Assembly (NCBI RefSeq): GCF_030160275.1
Contig: NZ_BSOA01000043.1
Location: 1-64,000 of the forward strand
Source: Dyella flagellata
GTDB lineage: Bacteria > Pseudomonadota > Gammaproteobacteria > Xanthomonadales > Rhodanobacteraceae
Direction of reading: 5' to 3'
Length of the DNA stretch: 64,000 nucleotides
The notes beneath the pieces are model-generated. The model was not told the origin of the DNA. It was given only the letters and a program-made list of their open reading frames with translations, and did not search any database. Of the stretch, positions 1 to 8,226 are shown one piece after another (position 1 is the stretch's first letter; every line of letters starts with the position of its first letter). A program made the translations under genes and the position numbers.

Positions 1-105
1 AGCGACCCAGCGTCTAGACAGACGGCCAGTCTGCCTTCGCCACTGGGTCGCTGCCAGGCGCGCATACAGTGCGGTGACGGGTACGCGGAATAGATCAGAG
101 CATCC
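1..105 (-). repeat. MITE-like element, copy 1 (cut by window start)
   Basis: This is the truncated, inverted copy of the element at 10786-11068. Positions 1-52 form a hairpin with arms AGCGACCCAG/CTGGGTCGCT and are the exact reverse complement of the inner hairpin of copy 2. The right terminal repeat (83-105) matches the copy 2 terminus with one visible difference (ACGCGG for ACGTGG). The element is followed by CTAG, where copy 2 is followed by TTAA, which suggests a YTAR target duplication. No protein is encoded. Confidence 0.75.
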
Positions 106-546
106 CTAGGGTAGGCATTTCCATTTCGCAGCCGTCAAACGTATAGGCAATAGAGAAACGCAAGCGGCTCTGGCGATCGGAAACCACCGCGTGACCAAGA
201 AGAAAACCAGAATGCTATGGCTGGTCCTGGCTTGCCTGTTGGCGCTGTACAAGTACGTGCACGCCTCCTATACGCCACTGAATATCCTTCACGGGCCACA
301 AGCAGGTGGCGCCTTGATCCATCCATGGGATGGTGGGCTTGATGTCAGTGGTATCGCCCCTGTGAGTGGCTAGCTTGATCAGAGCCCCTGGCAGCAAGGC
401 TCGCGAATCTACATATAAACGAACAATTTATCGGTGAATGAATTTGCATGCCCGATTCGACTGTCGGATGGCGTGTCATCGACGATGCCTTGTCGACGGA
501 GTCTAAAAACACCTTTGCGGTGCAGCACCGCGTAATTCACGGAAAA

Positions 547-721
547 CTTGGATCGATCCAAGCATGTTTGTTGTCATGCAATATCTTCCTTGCCGATGAA
601 TCACTTAATCGTATTTGAATCGATACAAATTCCTATTGACATCGGCTTTTTGCTGACCTAATGATTGGCCCGCCGTGACATCCGGTACAACGTTGTCACG
701 GGAGCTTGGATCGATTGAAAG
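547..721. promoter_or_regulatory. Three LacI-type palindromic operator candidates
   Basis: Three related sites share a central ATCGAT: a perfect palindrome CTTGGATCGATCCAAG at 547-562, an imperfect ATTTGAATCGATACAAAT at 613-630, and CTTGGATCGATTGAAAG at 705-721. A central CG inside a 14-18 bp palindrome is typical of LacI/GalR-family operators. The sites flank the predicted promoter of the downstream TonB receptor, so repression through multiple bound dimers is plausible. No LacI-family gene is present in the window. A further GTGACA/TGTCAC inverted repeat lies at 675-699. The rest of 106-926 shows no convincing gene. Confidence 0.6.
636..664 (+). promoter_or_regulatory. Sigma70-like promoter of TonB receptor
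   Basis: TTGACA at 636-641 and TAATGA at 659-664 are separated by 17 bases, a near-consensus sigma70 promoter. It sits between operator candidates 2 and 3, so occupancy of either could block RNA polymerase. The predicted 5' leader to the start codon at 927 is about 255 nt. Confidence 0.5.
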
Positions 722-926
722 TTAGCAGTCGGGAGGACCCCGGGGGCCGCGTGGCCAGGCAATGATTCTGCCGTCGACGCTCACCGGTGATTGGGTCGTT
801 TGTGCATTGACAGCAGTGACCGAGGGCCATGGCAAGCGCCATGGCTCAGAGGTGGGTTTGTGCCCTCAAAAACATCACGCATGCGGGCACTGAAACAGAC
901 AAGCCGAAAGAGTAGGGGAGGAAGGA

Positions 927-3900
927 ATGAGCAAGGCGCAATTTCGTTTGAGCAACAGCTTGCGTGCCAGCATACGCATGGGTCTATGGGCTGCCGCCCT
1001 GACCAGCGGTTCACTGTATGCACAGGCTATTACCGGCGGCGTCTACGGCAATTTGCCTGCGGGCAAAGACGTCGCTGCGGAAGTCTCCAACCCGGCGACG
1101 GGTTATGACAACACCGTGAAAGCCGATTCCAACGGCCATTTCACCGTTACCGGACTGATGCCTGGCAATTACGTCGTCAAATTGTTGCGCGGCGGCCAGG
1201 TTGTCGATCAACGCAGCGTGGTCGTACAGGCCGGTTCCAACAGTGCCGCGATCTTCAGCGCAGCGGCGGCAGCCGCTAATGTGAAAGAGCTGAACTCGGT
1301 CACCGTTACCGCCACGCAGCCGACGGTCAACGCGATCGACGTTACGACGAGCCAGCAGATCCAGACCTGGAGTTCGAAAGACATCAACCGTCTGCCGTTG
1401 ATCAATCCGGATCTGCTCACGGTCGCATCGATGCAGTCGAACGTGGTGGCCATCACCAGCTCGCATGGCAATGCGCCGCAGTTCAACGGCGCGTCGGGTA
1501 CTGAGAACCGCTACTTCCTCAACGAATTCAACGTCACCGATATGCAGCAGGGCGCGGTGCCGGACAAGATCCCGAACGAAGCCCTTGCCACCGTCTCCAC
1601 CGTCGACGGCGGCATGGATGCCAAGTATGGCAGCGCCATGGGCGGTGTCGTTGCCGGCACCATCAAGCAAGGCTCGAATGACTTCAAGGCCGGTGTGGAT
1701 TTGGCGTTTACGCCTGCCACGGGCGTGCTCAACGAAAACCCCAGGAACACCTACAACTACAATGGTCAGCTGACGAATGCCAATCAGTTGAACCATTGGT
1801 CACCGAGCCTGCTGCAGGACTACTGGGCATCCGGCTCGATCATCAAGGACAAACTGTTCTACTACGTGCTCGCCGAAATCGAGCCGAACAACTATGGCCA
1901 GGGCGTGCAAGGCGTCAACCCGACCACAACCTACAATGCCAGCACCAAGACCCTGAACGAAAACCGCAACAAGCAGTTCCTCGGCAACTTCACCTGGAAC
2001 ATCGCTCCCGGCCACACGCTGAACGTCTTCATCGACCGTCAGAGCAATCTCCAGACGCAATCGCAATATGCGCTGTCGACGCCATATGACACTTCCAGCG
2101 CGGCCCCCGCACTGAACAACTGGAGTGGCAACGCTTGGCACGACACCATGGTGGTGGCCAACTACCACGGCCAGATTACCGATACGCTGTCCGTCTCGGC
2201 GATGGCGGGCACCTCGCAGCAGTACTTCAGCTCATACAACCAGTTCGGCATCGACGTGCCGTACCTCCAGTACTACAACCCGGATACGAAGCAGACGTCG
2301 CAGGCGCCAGGCAACGGTACCAGCAGCTTGTACTACATGAAGTACCGCATGATGGGTTCGCGCGTCGATTTCACCTGGGACCCGACCGAAAACCACGAAG
2401 TGACCTTCGGCGGTGAGCGTTACAGCCCGACCATGGCGCAGGCCAATATCCCGAACCCGAACTCGTGGACCTTCAGCTATTGCAGCACGGCCCTGGGGCC
2501 GGCCGAGCCTTGCACCATCAATGGCCAGGCCGTCGCGCCGGGAACGAAGTACGTCACCTTGGCCTATGCGCCGCGCATTTACTACAACAGCTCGCCCACC
2601 TACGGTTTCTATCTGGGCGACAGCTGGCATTTCGCGCAGAACTGGACGGCATATGTTGGCGGGCGTTACGACAATTACGCCATGACCGACAACATCAACG
2701 CCAAGATGTACAGCAAGGGCAACTTCCTGCCACGCGTTGGTGTGGCTTGGGACGTGCATGGCGATTCGACGCTGAAGATCGGCGCTACGGCGGGTGAGTA
2801 CTCCGAAGGCATTCCGCTTTACTTCAATGCCTATGGCGGCACGCCTGGTCAGGGCTACATTCACACCAATACCACCTACACCTATACCGGCGTGGGAGCC
2901 AATGGCGTTCCGGCCGGCCTGACGCAAGTGGGTCCCGTGCAAGGCAGTGCCGGCAGCGGCCTGCACTACCTGACGGCCGGACAGTTCATTTCGAGCACGA
3001 CACAAAACGCCAAGCTGAAGCAGTTCTCGATCTACGCGCAGCAAAAGCTCGGTGATAGCTGGACCGCCGGTGCCACGTTCTTTACCAGCGAGCTGACGGG
3101 GCTGCCGAACATCTACAACAACATTGACCAGCTGAGGGCGTACCTGACCAACAAGGGTTACCCGAACGCGGTGTTTCTTGGCCAATACCTGATTACGCCG
3201 GGCAAAGACATCAACATTCCGGTGCAATTGAACGGCGCTAACAGTCCGCTCACGATGGTGAATTTCCCGAACAGCTACATCGGTTTTTCGTCACTGCGGC
3301 GCAAGATCTACCAGCTCAGCCTGACCATGGATCACGCCTACTCCGACGAAGAGCCGTACTACCTTAGCGCGTCCTATACGTGGCGCCATGAGTTCGGCAA
3401 CACCGACGGCACCACCAGCTATGCCGGTGGCCGCGACAATACCGGCGCGACCGGCTATGACAGCGGATTGAATGCCCCGGGCTTCCTGCAGGGCGCCTCG
3501 GGCAATCTGGCCGACGATATCCCGTCCACGGTGAAGGTGTTCGGTTACTACAAATTTGCCCATCAGGACAACTTGTTGAAGGGGCTGCGTGTGGGTGGTG
3601 CGCTCACGTTCTACGAGGGTGGTCCGGTTGATTGCCAATCCCAATACCCGAACAACGGAAACCTGGCGATCGGCAGCAATCAACTTGGCAACAACAACGC
3701 GTACTACTGCAACACGTTGTCAAACGTCCTGGCCGGCCAATCTCCGATATCCAACAGCATCATCTACACACGGGGAAGCTACGGCCGCCTTCCGTCGTAC
3801 AAGCAGGTGGACCTGGATGTTGGCTACGACTGGGCCTACGGCAAGAACGCCTTCTCGCTGGATTTGAAGGTGCTCAATCTGTTCAACAGCAACACCGTTA

Positions 3901-4019
3901 CCTCATACATCACCAACATGAGCAACGGCAACGGGCAGTTCAATCCCAACTTCATGCAGCCCAATACTTTCCAGCAGCCGCGTACCGGCGAGCTGCTATT
4001 CCGCTGGCAGTACAACTGA
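927..4019 (+). CDS. Oar-like TonB-dependent receptor
   Basis: Outer-membrane receptor of 1030 residues. An N-terminal signal peptide ends near residue 34 (SLYAQA). A carboxypeptidase-regulatory-like beta-sandwich (about 35-115) follows, then a possible TonB box (SVTVTA), a plug domain, and a large aromatic-rich beta-barrel ending FRWQYN. This order is the Oar type of TonB-dependent receptor. The start ATG follows a GGGGAGGAAGG ribosome site. The substrate cannot be read from the sequence; the LacI-type operators upstream hint at a carbohydrate, but Oar proteins are also linked to protein or protease handling. The gene is followed 87 bp later by a TPR-sulfotransferase, a pairing I believe recurs in Xanthomonadales. 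Confidence 0.93.
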   Translation: MSKAQFRLSNSLRASIRMGLWAAALTSGSLYAQAITGGVYGNLPAGKDVAAEVSNPATGYDNTVKADSNGHFTVTGLMPGNYVVKLLRGGQVVDQRSVVVQAGSNSAAIFSAAAAAANVKELNSVTVTATQPTVNAIDVTTSQQIQTWSSKDINRLPLINPDLLTVASMQSNVVAITSSHGNAPQFNGASGTENRYFLNEFNVTDMQQGAVPDKIPNEALATVSTVDGGMDAKYGSAMGGVVAGTIKQGSNDFKAGVDLAFTPATGVLNENPRNTYNYNGQLTNANQLNHWSPSLLQDYWASGSIIKDKLFYYVLAEIEPNNYGQGVQGVNPTTTYNASTKTLNENRNKQFLGNFTWNIAPGHTLNVFIDRQSNLQTQSQYALSTPYDTSSAAPALNNWSGNAWHDTMVVANYHGQITDTLSVSAMAGTSQQYFSSYNQFGIDVPYLQYYNPDTKQTSQAPGNGTSSLYYMKYRMMGSRVDFTWDPTENHEVTFGGERYSPTMAQANIPNPNSWTFSYCSTALGPAEPCTINGQAVAPGTKYVTLAYAPRIYYNSSPTYGFYLGDSWHFAQNWTAYVGGRYDNYAMTDNINAKMYSKGNFLPRVGVAWDVHGDSTLKIGATAGEYSEGIPLYFNAYGGTPGQGYIHTNTTYTYTGVGANGVPAGLTQVGPVQGSAGSGLHYLTAGQFISSTTQNAKLKQFSIYAQQKLGDSWTAGATFFTSELTGLPNIYNNIDQLRAYLTNKGYPNAVFLGQYLITPGKDINIPVQLNGANSPLTMVNFPNSYIGFSSLRRKIYQLSLTMDHAYSDEEPYYLSASYTWRHEFGNTDGTTSYAGGRDNTGATGYDSGLNAPGFLQGASGNLADDIPSTVKVFGYYKFAHQDNLLKGLRVGGALTFYEGGPVDCQSQYPNNGNLAIGSNQLGNNNAYYCNTLSNVLAGQSPISNSIIYTRGSYGRLPSYKQVDLDVGYDWAYGKNAFSLDLKVLNLFNSNTVTSYITNMSNGNGQFNPNFMQPNTFQQPRTGELLFRWQYN

Positions 4020-4106
4020 TAACCGGTAGTCGTACTTGCATTGACATCGGTGCCTCCCTGTCCATCCAGGCATGGAGGCATCCTTGTCCACCTTTCGGAG
4101 GCGAAT

Positions 4107-5690
4107 TTGAATCCGCTATTGCAAGGCCTGGATCCTGTCGCGGCGAATCGAGTGATCGCCGCGGAGCAGGCACTGGCGATGAATCGACCTGATCATGCTG
4201 CCGGCCGCTTGGGGCCGGTGCTGGCTAGTCATCCGGATCATCCAGAGGTCTTGCGCCTGCATGCGAGTTTGCTGAGCCTTCGAGGAGACCACCGATCGGC
4301 ATTGCGCGAAATGCAGCGCGCACTGGAGCAACGTCCGCAGGAGGCATTTTACCACAATGCTTTTGCGCTCCTTCTCGCGGAGGTCGGGGAACTAGATCGG
4401 GCGATCGAATTTCTTCTCCGGGCCTGCGAGCTGCAACCCCATTTTGTCCTGGCCTGGTATAACCTAGGCCTGTTTCTGACCCGTAGTGCGCGCTTTGACG
4501 AAGCGCGGGACGCGCTGCGGCATGCGGTCGCGCTAGCACCCGACTACACCGCGGCGCGAGCGCAACTGGCGGATCTGTTGCGGATGGACAATTTCCGCGA
4601 AGAAGCCACGGCCGAATATCGAAGGCTACTTGCCGAACAGCCCTGGGCTGGGATGGCCTGGTGGGGCTTGGCGGAAATCAAGACTTTGCGACTGGGCACG
4701 GCCGATAGTGATGCCATCCGTCGCGCGCTTACGCATCCGCGTGCCACCGATGGCGACCGCATCGCCATGGGCTTCGCCCTGGCCAAAGCGCTGGACGATC
4801 AGGGCCGTTACGCCGAGTCCATGCAGGCCTTGGCTGCGGCGAACGACATCGCCCGCAGGCACCGGACATGGAGTGCAGCGGCGTTTGCCGCGACGGTCGA
4901 GTCGATCAACGCCGCGACATGTACAGCCGGCGCAGGGCAGGATCTCGGCTCGGAAGTGATTTTCATCGTAGGTATGCCGCGCTCGGGATCGACCCTGATT
5001 GAACAAATCCTCGCGTCGCATTCCAACGTCGAAGGTACGGCCGAACTGACCGATCTGCCCGTGCTTATCGGTGAAGAGTCGGCCAGACGAAGAAAGCCTT
5101 ATCCAAAATGGCTGCCGGAAATGGGCGCGGAGGATTGGCTAAGGTTGGGGCGGCGCTATTTGGAACGAACCGCACGTTGGCGAAGCCGTCGTCCGATATT
5201 TACCGACAAGCTGCCCAATAACTGGATGCACATTGGCATGATCCGCGCGATGCTGCCGGGAGCGCGCATTGTGATCAGTCGCCGTGATGCGCTCGAAACC
5301 TGTTTCTCGTGCTACCGGCAGTATTTTCCGGGCAACGACTATACACGCAACTTTTCCGACTTGGCCGGGTACTGGCGCAGCTTCGACGCCACAGCCAATC
5401 ACTGGGCACAGCAAGAGCCTACACGCGTTTACCAGCACGCGTACGAAGAATTGGTTGCAGACGCCGAAACGAATATTCGGGCACTGCTGGTATTCTGCGG
5501 CTTGCCCTTCGAGGCGGCGTGCCTGCGTTTTAATGAAACGCGACGCTCCATCAGTACGCCCAGCGCCATGCAAGTGAGAGAGCCGCTGCGCGCTGATACA
5601 TCGCGCGCGCCACGCTACGGTGAACTGCTGAATCCGTTGCGCCAAGCATTATTTCTTCCTTTGATCGGCGAGCAACATAGGCTGGGATGA
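4107..5690 (+). CDS. TPR-containing sulfotransferase
   Basis: Protein of 527 residues. The first half is a run of tetratricopeptide repeats (for example the stretch around NAFALLLAEVGELDRAIEFL). The second half is a PAPS-dependent sulfotransferase with the 5'-phosphosulfate loop GMPRSGSTL and a 3'-phosphate-binding segment RIVISRRDALETCFS. I chose the TTG at 4107 because GGAGG lies 5-6 bases upstream; the open frame extends to 4041 without a ribosome site. TPR-sulfotransferases are believed to modify proteins or surface glycans. Position directly after the TonB receptor suggests co-transcription. The stop codon lies inside a REP repeat (GGGATGA). Confidence 0.88.
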   Translation: MNPLLQGLDPVAANRVIAAEQALAMNRPDHAAGRLGPVLASHPDHPEVLRLHASLLSLRGDHRSALREMQRALEQRPQEAFYHNAFALLLAEVGELDRAIEFLLRACELQPHFVLAWYNLGLFLTRSARFDEARDALRHAVALAPDYTAARAQLADLLRMDNFREEATAEYRRLLAEQPWAGMAWWGLAEIKTLRLGTADSDAIRRALTHPRATDGDRIAMGFALAKALDDQGRYAESMQALAAANDIARRHRTWSAAAFAATVESINAATCTAGAGQDLGSEVIFIVGMPRSGSTLIEQILASHSNVEGTAELTDLPVLIGEESARRRKPYPKWLPEMGAEDWLRLGRRYLERTARWRSRRPIFTDKLPNNWMHIGMIRAMLPGARIVISRRDALETCFSCYRQYFPGNDYTRNFSDLAGYWRSFDATANHWAQQEPTRVYQHAYEELVADAETNIRALLVFCGLPFEAACLRFNETRRSISTPSAMQVREPLRADTSRAPRYGELLNPLRQALFLPLIGEQHRLG

Positions 5691-5744
5691 CGATCCCAGC
5701 TTGCTATGCGGCATCCCGATGCTGGGATTGCCATCCCAGCCTAC
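5677..5744. repeat. REP pair (GTAGGCTGGGATG family)
   Basis: Two inverted copies of an AGGCTGGGATG...ATCCCAGC hairpin unit facing each other, 68 bp overall. The left half begins ATAGGC and contains the TGA stop of the sulfotransferase gene. The full palindrome could act as a transcript end or mRNA-stabilising structure. Confidence 0.85.
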
Positions 5745-5850
5745 GCGCTTATCGCTCACCAGCGCCGAGTGCCTGTGGTCATGCGGTCTGAACTATGGGG
5801 CAAACAGGGCAGTCAGCGCCTTTTCGTCCACTACCCTTGGGAGGGTGTCC

Positions 5851-7833
5851 ATGAAGCATACGAAGGTCCAGCATTCAAGGTTGCATCGCAAGCCGGCACT
5901 ACTTCTTTTTGTTTCGGCTCTCGCTTTTGCATGTGGAAGCGCATATGCCCAGACGACGGGTTATACCGGCATCTATGGCGGTGGTCCGTTGTACAAGCAT
6001 GTGGCAAGCAACATTTCCGAGATCGAGAACTCAGGTTTCACTGAGGTGATCGTGTGGAGTGTCGAGGTGAACTCGGCCGGCGATCTTAACCTCAATGGCG
6101 AGTTTCCGTTGACCTCTGGCGGCAGCTACGTGGGTAACAACACCTGGCCGTCGTTCGCGGCCGACCTGGTGACCATGAAGCAGGGAACGCCCAAACGCAT
6201 CACGCTCAGTATCGGCTCGTCGAACGTAGGTGATTTTCAGGACATCAAGGCCTTGGTCAATTCGCAAGGCACAGGGTCGGGCAGTATCCTCTACAAGGAC
6301 TTCCAGGCGCTGAAGGCCGCTTTGCCGTCGGTGGATGCCATCGACTTCGATGATGAAAACAGCTACGACTCGGCCTCCACGGTGGCCTTTGCCGTGATGC
6401 TCGGCAACCTTGGCTACCACGTCACGATTTCCCCGTACACCAATGCTTCCTATTGGACGTCCGTGGTTTCTCAGATCAACAGTCAAAAGCCGGGCACGGT
6501 CGATGGCGTCCATCTGCAAGCCTACTCCGGCGGCGCGGGCAATAGTCCATGCTCGGGCTGGAATTTCGGCAGTGTGCCGGTCTATCCCGGCGTATGGGAT
6601 AGCGACGACACGCCGCCGCAGGCGCAAAGTGCGATGAGCGGCTGGCATTCCCAATGCGGCATCACCGGCGGCTTCCTGTGGTTGTACGACGACATCGTCG
6701 GCAAGACTTACAACGGTGGCAATGAAACGGCCGCCTATGCCAGCGCCATCAATGCCGGTGTCGGGGGAGGCACGACGACAACCGGAGTGTATGGCATCTA
6801 CAGCGATGGAACGGCGTTCACCACCGGAGGGCTGGACGGCAACGGTTATGCCTACTCGGCTAATTTGTTGGGAACCTCGCAGACCTGGAACGGTGACACT
6901 TTCAGCTTCGGCGCGGCCAACACCGCCAATGCCTGGAGCGGTGGCACCATCAATCTTTCGCAGGGCCAGTACAGCGAACTCAGCATGCTTGCGACCGGCC
7001 TCAACGGCAGCCAGGCGGCGCAGACCTTCATGGTCAATTACACCGACGGCACCAGCACCGTCATCAATCAAAGCATGAGCGACTGGTTCAGCCCCCAAAG
7101 TTATCCCGGAGAGGCAAGCGCCATCACAATGTCCTATCGCGACACCAGCAGCGGCGGCACGGATAACCGCACGTTCTACCTGTATGGCTATGCGTTCCCG
7201 ATCGATAGCACAAAGTCGGTTAAAAGCGTCGTGTTGCCGAACAATCGCAATGTGGCGGTGCTGTCTTATGCGCTAAGCAACCCGACCATCAATGCCGTTC
7301 CGGTCAGTCTTGCGTCGAGCTTCAACCGTATCGCCATCTACAACGACGGCGCCACCTTCTCGTCGAGCGGTGGCGTGGATAACGTGGGTGACGCGTATTC
7401 GTCGCAGTTGCTGGGATCGTCGCTGGAGTTCAACGATGTGCTTTACCATTTTGGCAGCGCCAACTCCGCCAATGACGTAAGCGCCTCGGGACAAACGCTT
7501 GCCTTGCCGGCAGGTCAGTTCTCCGGTGTGCAATTGCTGGCGGCTGCCGTGAACGGCAGCCAGGCCTCGCAAAACTTTGTGGTGACCTACACCGACGGCA
7601 CGCAATCGAGCTTCACTCAGAGTATCAGCGACTGGTTCAACCCGCAGAGCTATGCCGGTGAATTGCAAGCCGCCAAGCTGGCTTATCGGGATACCTATAG
7701 CGGCGGTCGCGATAGCCGCACATTCTATCTTTATAACTATGCCTTCCATCTGAACAACGCCAAGACGGTTCAGAGTATCCAACTGCCGAACAATTCCAAT
7801 GTGCAGATCATGGCCATGACGCTGGTGCAGTAA
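5851..7833 (+). CDS. Secreted GH18-like glycosidase with two C-terminal repeats
   Basis: Exported protein of 660 residues; signal peptide to about residue 33 (ACGSAYA). The start is the ATG at 5851 after GGGAGGGTG, not the upstream in-frame codon inside the REP. Residues 34-300 resemble a glycoside hydrolase 18 barrel and contain the exact DxxDxDxE signature as D162-A-I-D165-F-D167-D-E169, with E169 the expected acid/base. GH18 enzymes cut chitin or related beta-1,4-GlcNAc polymers. Residues about 315-660 hold two homologous modules of about 165 residues, each with a YTDGT...DWF(S/N)PQSY...GE core and RTFYLY motif. They look like beta-sandwich binding or adhesion modules, function unknown. 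A strong terminator follows. Confidence 0.8.
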   Translation: MKHTKVQHSRLHRKPALLLFVSALAFACGSAYAQTTGYTGIYGGGPLYKHVASNISEIENSGFTEVIVWSVEVNSAGDLNLNGEFPLTSGGSYVGNNTWPSFAADLVTMKQGTPKRITLSIGSSNVGDFQDIKALVNSQGTGSGSILYKDFQALKAALPSVDAIDFDDENSYDSASTVAFAVMLGNLGYHVTISPYTNASYWTSVVSQINSQKPGTVDGVHLQAYSGGAGNSPCSGWNFGSVPVYPGVWDSDDTPPQAQSAMSGWHSQCGITGGFLWLYDDIVGKTYNGGNETAAYASAINAGVGGGTTTTGVYGIYSDGTAFTTGGLDGNGYAYSANLLGTSQTWNGDTFSFGAANTANAWSGGTINLSQGQYSELSMLATGLNGSQAAQTFMVNYTDGTSTVINQSMSDWFSPQSYPGEASAITMSYRDTSSGGTDNRTFYLYGYAFPIDSTKSVKSVVLPNNRNVAVLSYALSNPTINAVPVSLASSFNRIAIYNDGATFSSSGGVDNVGDAYSSQLLGSSLEFNDVLYHFGSANSANDVSASGQTLALPAGQFSGVQLLAAAVNGSQASQNFVVTYTDGTQSSFTQSISDWFNPQSYAGELQAAKLAYRDTYSGGRDSRTFYLYNYAFHLNNAKTVQSIQLPNNSNVQIMAMTLVQ

Positions 7834-7891
7834 AACGAGCACCGCGCGGCCATTGGAATGGCTGAAAGTTCCCCGGTGTCACCTGATGGTG

Positions 7892-7923
7892 AACCAGCGA
7901 AGCTCGCTTCGCTGGTTTTTTTT
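7892..7923 (+). terminator. Rho-independent terminator
   Basis: A 12-bp perfect stem (AACCAGCGAAGC/GCTTCGCTGGTT) with a minimal loop is followed by a run of T residues. It ends the GH18-like gene. Confidence 0.9.
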
Positions 7924-8226
7924 CACCTCAACTGCACTTGCCTGAATGCCATGACGGGTTTTTGCATTTACCCATCGCAAACGTAGGGATCATTCGCTCT
8001 ATCACGTCTTTCACTAAGACGGCATCGAGCGCGTCCTTAACGAGTTGTTCGGGTTTCTTCCCGTAGCGTGACGCGACTTTGCATTGTTTCGCGTAAGCGA
8101 TGTGAAAAAAACAGGGGGTCCGCTCGCAATCGCCGACGTTGTGTGCGGTTGCGTTCTTTCCGGTGGCAACAGACCCGGAGTGTCGAGCGTCGAAGATCGA
8201 TCCCACACCCCCAAGGGAGCATCGCA
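7924..8226 (+). other. Intergenic leader of S53 protease gene
   Basis: No gene is supported here. The minus-strand frames have no ribosome site and an atypical composition. The stretch presumably contains the promoter and leader of the downstream protease; no clear consensus promoter was found. AGGGAG at 8214-8219 is the ribosome site for the ATG at 8227. Confidence 0.4.

Noticed and set aside
191-373. 60-residue frame with a hydrophobic N-terminus
   Set aside because: GTG start without ribosome site and no conservation evidence; it could be a small membrane peptide but cannot be supported.
2232-3227. 331-codon minus-strand open frame inside the TonB receptor
   Set aside because: High-GC antisense shadow with no recognisable motif.
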